Origin: Lelliottia jeotgali | GTDB taxonomy: Bacteria; Pseudomonadota; Gammaproteobacteria; Enterobacterales; Enterobacteriaceae | Assembly (NCBI GenBank): GCA_002271215.1 | Contig: CP018628.1 | Span: 1,860,001-1,924,000, forward strand | Direction: 5' to 3' | DNA: 64,000 nt | In this document: one piece after another, positions 53,778-63,941 of the stretch | Position numbering within the stretch: the first letter of the stretch is position 1 | Layout of the letters: the number at the start of each line of letters is the position of its first letter | Notes under the pieces: model-generated | Seen by the model: the letters and a program-made list of their open reading frames with translations, nothing else | Databases searched by the model: none | Told to the model about the DNA's origin: nothing | Position numbers and translations under genes: made by a program

Positions 53778-54762
53778 GCTGCCCTCCGCGACGGAAAATG
53801 AGCCACAGGAACCACGGCGCACCAAGCAGACTGGTCAGCAAGCCAACCGGCATTTCCGCCGGGGAAACCACCGTTCGGGCGATAGTGTCGGCAATCAGCA
53901 GTAAAAAGGCACCCGACAGAACCGAGCCAGGGAGCACCGCGCGGTGGTCCGAACCCAGCCACATGCGCATCAGGTGCGGAACCACCAGACCGATAAAGCC
54001 AATCACGCCGCTCACGGCAACCGCCGAGGCGACCAGCAGCGCGCTGCAAAGCAGTAAAATACGCTGCACGATGCGAACATCGACGCCCAGGTAGTGCGCT
54101 TCTTCATCGCCGAGTTGCAGCAGATTCAGTGCGCTCGCCAGCCGCCAGATAATGAGCACCGTCGGAATCATTAGCGAGGTCGCGGCCAGCAGCGTCGACC
54201 ACTGAGCTGCTCCCAGACTGCCCATACCCCACAGCGAGAGTTGACGCAGCTGGGCATCATTACTCACCCACGACAGCACGCCCACCGCCGCACCGCAAAG
54301 TGCGTTAATGGCTATGCCGACCAACAGTAGTCGCGACAGAGAGCTGTCACGCTGCTGGCTGAGCAGGAAAATCACCAGTGTCGCCGCCAGTGCGCCAATA
54401 AACGCTGCCAGCATCGGGGCATAAAGCATCAGCAGGGCAGGCAGGGTAATAGGCAATACCACCCACAGCGCCACGGCGCAGGCGGCACCGCTACTGATCC
54501 CCAGCAGTCCAGGATCGGCAAGCGGATTACGAAACAGGCCCTGCATCACACAGCCCGCCAGCGCCAGCGACCCACCAATCACCAGCGCCAGCAGCACGCG
54601 CGGCAGGCGAATGGTAAACCAGATCTGGCGCAGCGCGTCGTCGGAGTCATTCCACAGCAGATTGACCGGAAGGCGCAACGCGCCAAAACCGGTCGCCAGC
54701 AGCGTCATCAGCGCCAGCGTTAAGGCCAGCGTCCACAGAGAGAACGTGATCCGCCGGGGCAT
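53770..54762 (-). CDS. hmuU: hemin ABC transporter permease
   Basis: A 330-residue FecCD-family permease with nine to ten hydrophobic segments. The family motifs FRNPLADPGLLGISSGAA near residue 77 and GFIGLVVPHLMRMWLG near residue 265 are present; the second contacts the ATPase. The start codon shares a base with the hmuT stop (TGATG) and the end overlaps hmuV, so translation is coupled. Heme specificity is inferred from operon context. Confidence 0.94.
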   Translation of the reverse strand: MPRRITFSLWTLALTLALMTLLATGFGALRLPVNLLWNDSDDALRQIWFTIRLPRVLLALVIGGSLALAGCVMQGLFRNPLADPGLLGISSGAACAVALWVVLPITLPALLMLYAPMLAAFIGALAATLVIFLLSQQRDSSLSRLLLVGIAINALCGAAVGVLSWVSNDAQLRQLSLWGMGSLGAAQWSTLLAATSLMIPTVLIIWRLASALNLLQLGDEEAHYLGVDVRIVQRILLLCSALLVASAVAVSGVIGFIGLVVPHLMRMWLGSDHRAVLPGSVLSGAFLLLIADTIARTVVSPAEMPVGLLTSLLGAPWFLWLIFRRGGQHV

Positions 54763-55583
54763 CAGGGCAGTTGCTCCGCTTTGTCGCGCAATTGCTGAAT
54801 CGCCTGCGGCGTGCGCACGCTAAAACCGAGCAGCGCCATATCGTCAATCTGCAATACCTGCTTATTCTTACCCGCAGGCGTTTGCGCCAGACCTGGCAGC
54901 TTCCACAGATTCTCTTCCCCGCCCATCGCTTTTACGCCGTCCTGCGAAATCACCACCAGATCGGGCTGGCTGGCAATCACGCCTTCCTGCGAAAGCGCCT
55001 GATATCGGGAAAAACCCTGCATCGCGTTTTGCAAACCGGCGGCGCTGATCGCCGCATCCGCTCCGGTTTTCTGCCCGGCCGCCATAGCGCTCATTCCGCC
55101 GTGGTTGAGGATGAACAGTACCCGTTTATTAAGCGGAGTTGAGGGCAGTGCCGCCAGCGCCTCACGCACGCTTTTGCGCAACGCTTCGCCTTGCTCAACG
55201 CGATGAGTCGCCTCGGCGATAACGCGGATCTTCTCGTCAATGACGCTCAGATCGTTGCTACCCGGCACGCTCAGTACTTTAACTTTGCTCTGCTCGACCT
55301 GTTTGAGTACCAGCGACGGCTGCGCCTGTACGCTCGCCAGCACCAGCGTCGGGCGCATCGCCAGAATGCCCTCGGCATTGAGCTGACGCAAATAGCCGAC
55401 ATCTGGCAGGGCAGTCGCCTGCTTTGGCCACAGGCTGGTGCTGTCGCGGGCGACGAGAGAAGACTCCGCGCCCAGGGCATAGACAATCTCCGTCACATCA
55501 CCGCCGAGAGAAACGATCTTCTCCTGGGTCGCGGCAAAGGCCGTCAGCGGCAGCGCGACAATCAGGGCAAGCAGTTTTCTCAT
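54762..55583 (-). CDS. hmuT: periplasmic hemin-binding protein
   Basis: A 273-residue periplasmic protein with a short signal peptide (residues 1-18, ending AFAA). The mature form begins with [16 protein letters not shown], the class III binding-protein pattern of heme and B12 receptors, followed by the conserved Tyr in [15 protein letters not shown] near residue 68, which is the usual heme ligand in HmuT/ShuT. It hands heme to HmuUV. Its ATG overlaps the hmuS stop (ATGA). Confidence 0.94.
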   Translation of the reverse strand: MRKLLALIVALPLTAFAATQEKIVSLGGDVTEIVYALGAESSLVARDSTSLWPKQATALPDVGYLRQLNAEGILAMRPTLVLASVQAQPSLVLKQVEQSKVKVLSVPGSNDLSVIDEKIRVIAEATHRVEQGEALRKSVREALAALPSTPLNKRVLFILNHGGMSAMAAGQKTGADAAISAAGLQNAMQGFSRYQALSQEGVIASQPDLVVISQDGVKAMGGEENLWKLPGLAQTPAGKNKQVLQIDDMALLGFSVRTPQAIQQLRDKAEQLP

Positions 55584-56608
55584 GCGGCCAGCCCTTTTGG
55601 CGTCAGGGCGTCGATCTGCGCGCGCCACTGAGTCTGTTCCGGCTGGCCTTCGGTGCGCTGGCCGTACAGCTGCGCGATCTGTGTGCCGTCCGCGGCAAAC
55701 AGCTCAAGGCTGGTCACATGGCCGTCGGCGGTCGGTTTACGCGTCACCCAGGTCTCAGCGATAGTCTCTTCCAGCAAATGCAGGGTAAAGGTCGGGTTGA
55801 AAATGTTCAGCCAGCCTTTCATTGGCACCAGTTTTTTCACCGCACCGGTGAAGATCTGCACGCAGCCTCGGTTGCCGACGAAGACCATGATCTCGTTGCC
55901 ATCCTGACGTGCGGTTTCCAGCAGCTGCGCCAGGGCGCTGTTGTCCACTTTGCAGGCCAGATCGTCACCCACCAGGCGGAACGCCTGTTGACGGCTCAAA
56001 TTGTGGCGTTTCAGCAGGCTGAAGAACTGATGCACGTCGGTCATCGCACGCCATTCGCTATCCACGGTTTTACCGTCAACGTCAGAGGAGTGAACCACGG
56101 CTTCGGCGGCTTTCAGCTCCAGCGGCGGATTATCGGCAAAGATAAAGCGTGTCAGGACATCACCCCACGCGGAGACGTCGGTATTGTCGGTGGTGTAAAC
56201 TTTCAGCAGCGCATCACCCTGATGGTCAAAGAATTGAATGCTCTGACGCTCACCGCGCGCGGTGGCTTCGCTGATGTGGAACACGCTGGCCCACTGGTTC
56301 AGGAACAGGCGCAAATCCAGCGCGCCGGGGTTCAATACCAGCCCGGCGTGGCCGTTCAGGTGTTGGTTAGTAAAGGCACCGACCTGCTCATGCACCGCGT
56401 ATTCGTTGCGACAGATGCACTTGGTTTCGCCGACCGCTTCCAGAGCGGTGAGGATCTCACGGATTTCCCCGTGCAGACGCCAGGCGTCATGCCCCACGCG
56501 TGCGGAGGTCAGTTCGGCTTCGCTGATGTTCATCATGGCGGCGATGTCACGCGCGTATTTGCCAGGGTTTTGTTCTTTTAGCTCATTCCAGCGTGTGTAG
56601 TGATTCAT
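55580..56608 (-). CDS. hmuS: hemin-degrading / heme-trafficking protein
   Basis: A 342-residue cytoplasmic protein of the HemS/HmuS/ChuS/ShuS family, made of two structural repeats. It starts [20 protein letters not shown]. The second repeat opens near residue 165 with DQLxQFFxLL-like segments, here [20 protein letters not shown]. Members bind heme and either break it down to release iron or pass it on safely. The ATG at 56608 follows GGAAGAGAC. It is between hmuR (47 bases away) and hmuT (overlap). Confidence 0.94.
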   Translation of the reverse strand: MNHYTRWNELKEQNPGKYARDIAAMMNISEAELTSARVGHDAWRLHGEIREILTALEAVGETKCICRNEYAVHEQVGAFTNQHLNGHAGLVLNPGALDLRLFLNQWASVFHISEATARGERQSIQFFDHQGDALLKVYTTDNTDVSAWGDVLTRFIFADNPPLELKAAEAVVHSSDVDGKTVDSEWRAMTDVHQFFSLLKRHNLSRQQAFRLVGDDLACKVDNSALAQLLETARQDGNEIMVFVGNRGCVQIFTGAVKKLVPMKGWLNIFNPTFTLHLLEETIAETWVTRKPTADGHVTSLELFAADGTQIAQLYGQRTEGQPEQTQWRAQIDALTPKGLAA

Positions 56609-56655
56609 TGTCTCTTCCTTCCAGATAAGCGCCCCGGCGAGCCGGGGCAAGGTGA

Positions 56656-58650
56656 TTACCACTGATAACTGACGAAAATCTTGCCGTTGCGTCCATCCTG
56701 CGGGATGCCCTGCGGGGACCAGTACTCTTTGTCAAAGGCGTTGCCGAGCACCAGGGTGGTAGTGACGCCTTTCAGCTGTTCCTGGCCCTGATAGCTGACG
56801 TAGAAATCATTCACTGCGTAGCCCGGCTGCTTGCTGTAGCTGCTGCTGATGTGGGTCGAACGATCGACGAAGGTGCCAATCCAGCCCACGGAGAAGCCGC
56901 TTTGCGCCACCGGAACGTTCAGTTTGCTGGTCACGGTGTCCGGGTTGATGCTGGAGATGTACTCCCCGGTGTCGGTGTCTTTGCCACGCGTGCGGTTGTA
57001 GGCCATATCCAGGCTGAACAGGTCAGCGGAGTATTTCGCCATCACGTCCCAGCCCCAAATTTTGGCATTCGGTACGTTATAGGACATGGTCGTCGCGGCG
57101 GCAAAGTCGACGGTGGTGGAAATGTAATCTTTCGCTTTGGTGTCGAAGTAGCTGGCTTTGAACTCCAGCTCGTCGTTGGCAAGCATCAAATCGTCAAAGC
57201 GCAGACCAAAGCCGTACTCCTGCGTTTCGTTGGTTTCCGGACGCAGATTCGGGTTTGGCACCCAGTAGTTAGTGTAGAAATTGCCGATGGAGAAGTGTTT
57301 GGAATCGTTATACATCTCGCCCATCGTTGGCGCACGGAACGCCTGCGCATAGGAACCGAACAGCATCAGCCAGTCGGCTGGCGTTACGGTCAGGCCCGCG
57401 CGGGAGGACCATTTGTCCGCATCCACATCTTCGTATCCGTCGCTGCTGCCACGGTAGTTGTCATAGCGCGTGCCGCCCAAAAGGGTGATCGGCAGGTCGC
57501 GCAGGGTGATTTCGTCCTGCAGCCAGCCGGAGCTGAAATCGATTTTGGCGTCCGGGAATCCGGTGGTGGAGCCGCCCGGATTTTGCTCCTGACGATAATA
57601 TTCACCGCCGTAGGTCAGCAGATGAGAGGCAAAGGAGTCGGTGAACAGGCGCGTGCGGTTCTCCACTTTCCCGCCTTTGGTGGTCTGCTTGCGGAACTCG
57701 GCGGTGCGGTCGACGTTCTGGGCGTTAATACGCGCTTCGGACCAGTACAGCTTAGTACTGGCGTTCAGCCAGTCATTACCTTCCGGCGCAATGTTGTAAG
57801 AGAGTTGTGCATCGCGCTGGATGGTAGAACGATCTGTCATCGGGTTGCTGCTGTCGGTCGCATCAATGGTTTGCGGGTTTTTCGGTTCCTGTGCGGCGTT
57901 GTTGTAATAGCGCAGGGAACCGCCCAGGGTCTGAGCGCTGTCGATTTTCCAGCTGCCTTTCGCCAGCATGTTGTTGATGGATTCGTCGTTAGGCGCGGTG
58001 GTGCCGTCGCTCTGGCGCAAATCCCCGCGATCGCGGCTGGACCAGGCCACGACGCCGTCCAGGGTATCGGTGCGACCAAACGCGCTCGCGCCCATGCCAA
58101 TGCTGTGATCGCCGGTCGCGCCGGTGCCGAACACGCGGAAGCCGCTGTTCTTACCGGCATCCAGCAGATCTTTCGCATCCACCGTGTCATAAGAAATCAC
58201 ACCGCCCATTGCGCCGCTGCCGTACAGCAGGGCTGACGGGCCGCGTACCACTTCGATACGTTTGATCAGCGCGGGGTCGAGGAAGGTACTGTTCAGGTGG
58301 CCGGTATCGGTGCCCTGGCGCACGCCATCCACCAGAATCAATACGCCACGGCGGTCATACCCGCGCAGATTGACGTCCTGGCCGTTAGTGCGACCGGTAC
58401 CGTCCAGCGTAATGCCCGGCACGTTGCGCAGCAGATCGGCGGCGGAGCTGGCGGTTTGTTTTTCAGGGGCGGTGGCGTCGATCACGCTCACCATCATCGG
58501 CGCTTCAAAGGCGCTGCGGGCGTTGCCCGTGGCGGTGACGGTGATGTCTTCTGAGGCCGCAGTGGCCGCTATCGCCGCGCCCGGCAGGGCACTGATAACA
58601 GCCAGCGCCAGCAGCGATGGGCGCAAAGACGCGGAATGCAGGTATGGCAT
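56656..58650 (-). CDS. hmuR: TonB-dependent outer-membrane heme/hemoglobin receptor
   Basis: A 664-residue outer-membrane receptor with a signal peptide (residues 1-27, ending AIAA). A TonB-box-like EDITVTATG is near the mature N terminus, followed by a plug domain (PGITLDGTGRTNGQDVNLRG) and a 22-strand barrel. The heme-receptor motifs are visible: AFRAPTMGEMY (FRAP) near residue 437 and VPNPNLRPETNE (NPNL) near residue 467, with a histidine between them (KHFSIGN). The C-terminal residue is Trp, typical of outer-membrane barrels. It is probably expressed with hemP from the Fur-controlled promoter. Confidence 0.94.
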   Translation of the reverse strand: MPYLHSASLRPSLLALAVISALPGAAIAATAASEDITVTATGNARSAFEAPMMVSVIDATAPEKQTASSAADLLRNVPGITLDGTGRTNGQDVNLRGYDRRGVLILVDGVRQGTDTGHLNSTFLDPALIKRIEVVRGPSALLYGSGAMGGVISYDTVDAKDLLDAGKNSGFRVFGTGATGDHSIGMGASAFGRTDTLDGVVAWSSRDRGDLRQSDGTTAPNDESINNMLAKGSWKIDSAQTLGGSLRYYNNAAQEPKNPQTIDATDSSNPMTDRSTIQRDAQLSYNIAPEGNDWLNASTKLYWSEARINAQNVDRTAEFRKQTTKGGKVENRTRLFTDSFASHLLTYGGEYYRQEQNPGGSTTGFPDAKIDFSSGWLQDEITLRDLPITLLGGTRYDNYRGSSDGYEDVDADKWSSRAGLTVTPADWLMLFGSYAQAFRAPTMGEMYNDSKHFSIGNFYTNYWVPNPNLRPETNETQEYGFGLRFDDLMLANDELEFKASYFDTKAKDYISTTVDFAAATTMSYNVPNAKIWGWDVMAKYSADLFSLDMAYNRTRGKDTDTGEYISSINPDTVTSKLNVPVAQSGFSVGWIGTFVDRSTHISSSYSKQPGYAVNDFYVSYQGQEQLKGVTTTLVLGNAFDKEYWSPQGIPQDGRNGKIFVSYQW

Positions 58651-58729
58651 AGCAACTCTCCATTTGGAAATCGAAAGCGCTGGCTGCCTGGGGATCACCT
58701 GGGTGGCTGGCGAATTTTATCGGTATTGT

Positions 58730-58918
58730 TTATTTAGTGAGAATCAGTTTTCCGGCATGGGTCTGGCGCAGCAGGTAGTGCTGGCCGTCATGCTCAATAA
58801 TGACCCGCCCCTCATCGCCGAGCAGCGTTTTGCTGTCAATGCGACGTTCAGTGGGGGCAGGTTTTGGCTGTGTGCGGTCTTGTTCGAGCGTTGCCGTGCT
58901 GTTATTGATGCGTGACAT
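58730..58918 (-). CDS. hemP: hemin uptake protein HemP
   Basis: A 62-residue HemP/HmuP-family protein. The typical C-terminal block is present: [25 protein letters not shown] (read in two parts) and KLILTK at the end. In several bacteria the homolog HmuP activates expression of the heme receptor gene, probably as a small regulator. E. coli K-12 keeps the equivalent gene ydiE next to aroH but lacks the hmu genes. It is the first gene after the Fur box, 79 bases before hmuR. Confidence 0.9.
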   Translation of the reverse strand: MSRINNSTATLEQDRTQPKPAPTERRIDSKTLLGDEGRVIIEHDGQHYLLRQTHAGKLILTK

Positions 58919-58943
58919 AGTGTTTAAAAATAACAATCAATGT

Positions 58944-58962
58944 AACAATGATAATCATTATC
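58944..58962. promoter_or_regulatory. Fur box of the hemP-hmuRSTUV operon
   Basis: AACAATGATAATCATTATC matches the 19-base Fur consensus GATAATGATAATCATTATC at 17 positions. It is 26 bases upstream of the hemP start codon, so iron-replete Fur should repress the whole heme operon. No second Fur box was seen in the hemP-hmuR gap. Confidence 0.92.
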
Positions 58963-59040
58963 AACAAAGTGAAATTTTACGGCAAGCGTTTTTGTGAAAA
59001 ATTTGTGACGAGATCAATTTCCGTGAATTTTCAGAAGGTT

Positions 59041-59152
59041 TTGTAGGTCGGGTAAGCGAAGCGCCACCCGACGCAGGCGGCAGGATTTTGTAGGCTGGAG
59101 GCTCAGGGGACAGGGTTTTGTAGGTCGGGTAAGCGCAGCGCCACCCGACACC
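59041..59152. repeat. pair of REP-like palindromes (BIME) between hemP promoter and aroH
   Basis: Two units of the form GTAGGTCGGGTAAGCGMAGC, then GCCACCCGAC, lie at 59043-59073 and 59120-59149 in the same orientation. A degenerate unit (TTGTAGGCTGGAGGCTC) lies between. These are typical enterobacterial REP elements near gene ends, here after the aroH stop. Confidence 0.85.
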
Positions 59153-59165
59153 AGGGGCAGGAATA

Positions 59166-60212
59166 CTAGAACCGGGTTCCCACAGCCGCCGCCAGTTTTT
59201 CCAGCAGCAACTCACTATCTTCCCAGCTCAGACACGGATCGGTAATTGACTGACCATACGTAATCGGCTGTCCGGCGACCACTTTCTGCGTGCCTTCTTT
59301 CAGGAAGCTCTCCGCCATGATTCCGGCGACTGCCGTTGAACCACTGCGGATCTGCTGGCAAATCTCATCGCACACGTCCAGCTGACGGCGGTGCTGTTTC
59401 TGGCAGTTACCGTGGCTGAAATCGACCACCAGATGTTCCGGCAGATCAAACTCGTGCAGCGTGTCGCACGCCGCCGCAATATCTTCTGCGTGGTAGTTCG
59501 GCTTTTTACCGCCGCGCATAATGATATGCCCGTAAGGGTTGCCGCTGGTCTGGTAGATGGTCATCTGGCCGTTTTTATCCGGCGAGAGGAACATATGGCT
59601 GGCGCGCGAGGCGCGAATTGCATCCACCGCAATGTGCGTATTACCGTCGGTACCATTCTTAAAGCCCACCGGACACGAGAGCGCAGAGGCCATCTCGCGG
59701 TGGATCTGGCTTTCAGTTGTACGTGCACCGATTGCCCCCCAACTGATGAGATCGGCGATAAACTGCCCGGTCACCATATCGAGAAACTCGGTGGCGGTCG
59801 GCACGCCCAGCTCGTTAACCTGCAGGAGCAGTTTGCGCGCCAGCTCAATACCGTGGTTCACACGGTAGCTGCCGTTGAGGTCAGGATCGGAGATAAGTCC
59901 TTTCCAGCCCACCACGGTACGCGGCTTTTCAAAATAGGTGCGCATCACGATTTCAAGGCGATCCTGATGTTTATCACGCAGCACTTTCAGGCGCTGCGCG
60001 TAATCCATTGCGGCATCGAGATCGTGAATAGAGCAGGGGCCAATAATCACCAGTAAACGGCGATCTTCACCATTAAGGATTTTTTCAATGCGTCGACGTG
60101 ACGCTGTCACGTGTTCCGCAACGCTTGCAGAGACCGGGTGGCGCAGCGCCAGTTCGGCGGGAGTCACCAGACTTTCGATACGCGCAGTGCGAAGTTCGTC
60201 AGTTTTGTTCAT
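59166..60212 (-). CDS. aroH: 3-deoxy-7-phosphoheptulonate synthase, tryptophan-sensitive
   Basis: A 348-residue class I DAHP synthase, the E. coli AroH length. It condenses phosphoenolpyruvate and erythrose-4-phosphate in the first step of aromatic amino-acid synthesis. Motifs include LLVIIGPCSIHDLDAA near residue 57, the metal cysteine in GPCS, KPRTVVGWKGLISDP, and VDFSHGNCQKQH near residue 268. The TrpR operator upstream identifies the tryptophan-regulated isoenzyme rather than AroF or AroG. The ATG at 60212 matches E. coli AroH. Confidence 0.96.
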   Translation of the reverse strand: MNKTDELRTARIESLVTPAELALRHPVSASVAEHVTASRRRIEKILNGEDRRLLVIIGPCSIHDLDAAMDYAQRLKVLRDKHQDRLEIVMRTYFEKPRTVVGWKGLISDPDLNGSYRVNHGIELARKLLLQVNELGVPTATEFLDMVTGQFIADLISWGAIGARTTESQIHREMASALSCPVGFKNGTDGNTHIAVDAIRASRASHMFLSPDKNGQMTIYQTSGNPYGHIIMRGGKKPNYHAEDIAAACDTLHEFDLPEHLVVDFSHGNCQKQHRRQLDVCDEICQQIRSGSTAVAGIMAESFLKEGTQKVVAGQPITYGQSITDPCLSWEDSELLLEKLAAAVGTRF

Positions 60213-60352
60213 GGAAGTTCTCAGAATTTTTTGCTTCATCGGCAGACTACCGGGAAGTGATGGGCATCACCTTAAACCAATCCCTGCTGATTTCAAGTTC
60301 GGGGCAAACCCGCCCCGAGAGTGGACGCAATGATAACTGAAAATAAACTATC

Positions 60353-60370
60353 GTACTAGCATATTAGTAC
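60353..60370 (-). promoter_or_regulatory. TrpR operator of aroH
   Basis: GTACTAGCATATTAGTAC has perfect GTACTA/TAGTAC arms and the same 18-base length as the TrpR consensus GTACTAGTTAACTAGTAC. It lies 141 bases upstream of the aroH start and overlaps the ppsR stop codon region. aroH is TrpR-regulated in E. coli. Confidence 0.85.
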
Positions 60371-61197
60371 ATGCGGCGATTCAGTCCCATGATGTCGAGG
60401 ATTTTTGTGGCGATCTCTTCTACCGAATAGTTGGTGCTATTCAGCCACGGAATCTGATTCTTGCGATACAGGGCTTCCACTTCTGATACTTCCATACGGC
60501 ACTGGCGCATCGAGGCATAGCGGCTGTTTTCGCGACGCTCCTCGCGAATGGCGGCCAGACGCTCTGGATTAATCGTCAATCCAAACAGCTTATGTTGCAG
60601 TGGTTTCAGAGCGGCAGGCAGCACAAGGTTATCCATATCATCAGCAATAAACGGATAGTTTGCCGCGCGGATACCAAACTGGAGAGCAAGATAGAGACTG
60701 GTCGGCGTTTTACCGCAACGCGACACGCCCAGCAAAATCACCTGCGCCTGATCGAGATTGCGCATCGAAATGCCATCGTCGTGGGCGAGGGTGTAATCGA
60801 TGGCGGCGATGCGTGCATCGTACTTCACCAGATTGCCGGGGTTCAGACCGTGAGTACGATGGGCGATCGGCGTCGGGTCGAGCTTGAGCTCGCCCTGTAA
60901 CGGGGCCACCAGGGCCTGCACGATATCCTGACAAAAACCTTCACTCTGCAAAATAATGGTACGAATTTCGGGGATAACGATGGAATAGAAGACTAACGGA
61001 CGCACACCGGTTTGCTGGAAAATTGCATCAATTTGCTCTTTCACCGCCTTTGCCCGGCTCTCGTTTTCAACAAACGGCAGCGTGATGCTGTTAATCGCAA
61101 CGGGGAATTGCGACATCACCGCATGCCCCAGCACCTCGGCGGTGATCGCCGTACCATCAGAAATATAAAAAACATGGCGATCCACAGCATTATCCAT
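60364..61197 (-). CDS. ppsR: PEP synthetase regulatory kinase/pyrophosphorylase
   Basis: A 277-residue DUF299 bifunctional enzyme, identical in length to E. coli PpsR (YdiA). The P-loop-like motif is [15 protein letters not shown] near residue 150. It phosphorylates PpsA on a threonine next to the catalytic histidine using ADP, and removes the phosphate with inorganic phosphate. The ATG at 61197 matches the family; an in-frame start at 61260 is upstream of it. It is divergent from its target gene ppsA. Confidence 0.96.
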   Translation of the reverse strand: MDNAVDRHVFYISDGTAITAEVLGHAVMSQFPVAINSITLPFVENESRAKAVKEQIDAIFQQTGVRPLVFYSIVIPEIRTIILQSEGFCQDIVQALVAPLQGELKLDPTPIAHRTHGLNPGNLVKYDARIAAIDYTLAHDDGISMRNLDQAQVILLGVSRCGKTPTSLYLALQFGIRAANYPFIADDMDNLVLPAALKPLQHKLFGLTINPERLAAIREERRENSRYASMRQCRMEVSEVEALYRKNQIPWLNSTNYSVEEIATKILDIMGLNRRMY

Positions 61198-61432
61198 TTT
61201 ATCCACCCTGAATAGCGTACGTAATTGCCTGAAAGCATAAATTAAAAAAGTAAAATACACAGCAAAGAACTTGTCTGAATTATAAATGAAATGGTGTTTT
61301 TGATTTTACTGAAAAGTGGATTTCATTTTTAAAATAGACGCTTGGTTTTAAGGGTTTTTGTACGAATCTATAGGAATCATCGGGTTAGCGCTTGATGGGA
61401 AAGTGTCCGAAAAACAGAAAAATAAAAGTGCT

Positions 61433-61446
61433 TACACGATTCACCG
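61433..61446. promoter_or_regulatory. Cra (FruR)-like site upstream of ppsA
   Basis: TACACGATTCACCG shares the CGATTCA core with the Cra consensus TGAAACGATTCAGC, with a poor left half. E. coli ppsA is activated by Cra. It lies about 90 bases upstream of ppsA. The rest of the 335-base ppsR-ppsA spacer is AT-rich and holds the divergent promoters, which I could not place exactly. Confidence 0.45.
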
Positions 61447-61532
61447 TTTTTTTGCGGGGAATAAATATGCCAGTATAAATACGAAGTCAGGCGTTACTTA
61501 CTCCGTTTAAATATCACAAAAGGATTGTTTCG

Positions 61533-63911
61533 ATGTCCAACAATGGCTCGTCACCGCTGGTGCTTTGGTATAACCAACTCGGCATGAATGATGTAGACAG
61601 AGTTGGAGGCAAAAATGCCTCCCTGGGTGAAATGATTACAAATCTGTCGGGTATGGGCGTTTCCGTACCGAACGGGTTTGCCACAACTGCCGACGCGTTT
61701 AACTATTTTTTAGACCAGAGCGGTGTTAACCAGCGCATTTACGACCTGCTGGACCAAACGGATATTGATGATATTGCCGCGCTGAACAAAGCCGGTGCAC
61801 AAATCCGCCAGTGGATCATCGACACACCTTTCCAGCCGGAGCTGGAAAAAGCCATTCACGATGCTTATAACCAACTCTCCGCTGATGACGCGCAGGCCTC
61901 GTTCGCCGTGCGTTCCTCTGCCACCGCAGAAGACATGCCGGACGCCTCTTTTGCCGGACAGCAGGAAACCTTCCTGAACGTTCAGGGCTATGACGCGGTG
62001 CTGGTGGCGGTGAAGCATGTGTTTGCCTCACTGTTTAACGACCGCGCGATCTCCTATCGCGTGCATCAGGGCTATGACCACCGTGGCGTGGCGCTCTCTG
62101 CGGGCGTGCAGCGTATGGTGCGCTCGGACATCGGCTCATCCGGCGTGATGTTCTCTATCGATACCGAATCCGGCTTCGACCAGGTGGTGTTTATCACTTC
62201 CGCCTGGGGTCTGGGCGAAATGGTGGTGCAAGGCGCGGTCAACCCAGATGAATTCTACGTACACAAACCGACGCTGGCGGCTAACCGTCCGTCGATCGTG
62301 CGCCGCACAATGGGTTCCAAAAAAATCCGCATGATCTACGCCCCCAGCCAGGAACATGGCAAACAGGTGAAAATCGAAGACGTGCCGCAGGAGCAGCGCG
62401 ATCGCTTCTCGCTGACCGATGCGGAAGTTCAGGAACTGGCGAAACAGGCCGTTCAGATTGAGAAACATTACGCTCGTCCGATGGATATCGAATGGGCGAA
62501 AGACGGCCACACCGGCAAATTGTTTATCGTGCAGGCTCGTCCTGAAACCGTGCGTTCGCGCGGCCAGGTGATGGAGCGTTACACCCTACATGCGCAAGGC
62601 AAAATCGTTGCTGAAGGGCGCGCGATTGGTCATCGTATCGGTGCCGGTCCGGTGAAAGTGATCCACGACATCAGCGAGATGGACCGTATTCAGCCTGGCG
62701 ACGTGCTGGTGACGGACATGACCGACCCGGACTGGGAACCGATCATGAAGAAAGCGGCGGCCATCGTCACTAACCGTGGTGGACGTACCTGCCACGCGGC
62801 GATCATCGCCCGTGAGCTGGGCATTCCGGCGGTTGTTGGCTGCGGCGACGCCACCGAGCGCATGAAAGACGGCGAGAAAGTCACCGTCTCCTGTGCCGAG
62901 GGCGATACCGGCTACGTTTACGCGGATATCCTCGACTTCAGCGTGAAAAGCTCCAGCGTCGACACCATGCCGGACCTGCCGCTGAAGATCATGATGAACG
63001 TCGGTAACCCGGATCGCGCGTTTGATTTCGCCTGTCTGCCGAACGAAGGCGTCGGCCTGGCACGTCTGGAATTTATCATTAACCGTATGATCGGCGTGCA
63101 CCCGCGCGCGCTGCTGGAGTTTGACGACCAGACTCCACAATTGCAGAACGAAATCCGCGAAATGATGAAAGGCTACGACTCGCCGAAAGAGTTCTATGTT
63201 GGCCGTCTGACGGAAGGGATCGCCACTCTGGGCGCGGCATTCTATCCGAAACGTGTGATTGTGCGTCTGTCGGACTTTAAGTCCAACGAATACGCCAACC
63301 TGGTGGGCGGCGAGCGCTACGAGCCGGAAGAAGAGAACCCGATGCTCGGCTTCCGTGGGGCTGGTCGCTACGTGGCCGACAGCTTCCGCGACTGCTTCGC
63401 CCTCGAATGTGACGCGGTAAAACGCGTGCGCAACGAGATGGGGCTGACCAACGTCGAGATCATGATCCCGTTCGTACGTACCGTGGATCAAGCCAAAGCG
63501 GTGGTTGACGAGCTGGCGCGTCAGGGTCTGAAGCGCGGCGAGAACGGGCTGAAGATCATCATGATGTGCGAAATCCCGTCCAACGCCCTGCTGGCTGAAC
63601 AGTTCCTGGAACATTTCGACGGCTTCTCTATCGGCTCGAACGATATGACGCAGCTGACGCTCGGTCTGGACCGCGATTCCGGCGTGGTGTCTGAGTTGTT
63701 CGATGAACGTAACGAAGCGGTGAAAGCGCTGCTGTCGATGTCCATCCGCGCCGCCAAGAAACAGGGCAAATACGTCGGGATTTGTGGGCAAGGCCCATCC
63801 GATCACGAGGACTTTGCCGCATGGCTGATGGAAGAGGGGATCGACAGCCTGTCCCTGAATCCGGATACCGTGGTGCAAACCTGGCTGAGCCTGGCAGAAC
63901 TGAATAAGTAA
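61533..63911 (+). CDS. ppsA: phosphoenolpyruvate synthase
   Basis: A 792-residue enzyme, the exact E. coli length, that makes PEP from pyruvate, ATP and water for gluconeogenesis. It has an N-terminal ATP-grasp-like domain ([11 protein letters not shown] near residue 26, [19 protein letters not shown] near residue 130), a central phosphohistidine domain with the signature [15 protein letters not shown] near residue 417, and a C-terminal PEP/pyruvate barrel with [10 protein letters not shown] near residue 749. The threonine before the catalytic histidine (RTCH) is the PpsR target. A FruR/Cra-like site lies upstream. Confidence 0.98.
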   Translation: MSNNGSSPLVLWYNQLGMNDVDRVGGKNASLGEMITNLSGMGVSVPNGFATTADAFNYFLDQSGVNQRIYDLLDQTDIDDIAALNKAGAQIRQWIIDTPFQPELEKAIHDAYNQLSADDAQASFAVRSSATAEDMPDASFAGQQETFLNVQGYDAVLVAVKHVFASLFNDRAISYRVHQGYDHRGVALSAGVQRMVRSDIGSSGVMFSIDTESGFDQVVFITSAWGLGEMVVQGAVNPDEFYVHKPTLAANRPSIVRRTMGSKKIRMIYAPSQEHGKQVKIEDVPQEQRDRFSLTDAEVQELAKQAVQIEKHYARPMDIEWAKDGHTGKLFIVQARPETVRSRGQVMERYTLHAQGKIVAEGRAIGHRIGAGPVKVIHDISEMDRIQPGDVLVTDMTDPDWEPIMKKAAAIVTNRGGRTCHAAIIARELGIPAVVGCGDATERMKDGEKVTVSCAEGDTGYVYADILDFSVKSSSVDTMPDLPLKIMMNVGNPDRAFDFACLPNEGVGLARLEFIINRMIGVHPRALLEFDDQTPQLQNEIREMMKGYDSPKEFYVGRLTEGIATLGAAFYPKRVIVRLSDFKSNEYANLVGGERYEPEEENPMLGFRGAGRYVADSFRDCFALECDAVKRVRNEMGLTNVEIMIPFVRTVDQAKAVVDELARQGLKRGENGLKIIMMCEIPSNALLAEQFLEHFDGFSIGSNDMTQLTLGLDRDSGVVSELFDERNEAVKALLSMSIRAAKKQGKYVGICGQGPSDHEDFAAWLMEEGIDSLSLNPDTVVQTWLSLAELNK

Positions 63912-63920
63912 GATAGATGC

Positions 63921-63941
63921 CCGGCGGTATGATACTGCCGG
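63921..63941 (+). terminator. hairpin after ppsA, lacking a T tract
   Basis: CCGGCGGTA and TACTGCCGG (63921-63929, 63933-63941) pair with one G-U around TGA, ten bases after the ppsA stop. A T run would be expected next, but AGCCTGTCCC follows. The hairpin may be a terminator whose tail was replaced. Confidence 0.5.

Noticed and set aside
56851..58236. A 461-codon open frame antisense to hmuR
   Set aside because: It mirrors the codon structure of the well supported receptor gene on the other strand, has no ribosome-binding site and shows no recognisable protein.
62586..63878. A 430-codon open frame antisense to ppsA
   Set aside because: A shadow of the GC-rich ppsA coding sequence; rich in His and Val repeats typical of antisense frames, and no family resemblance.
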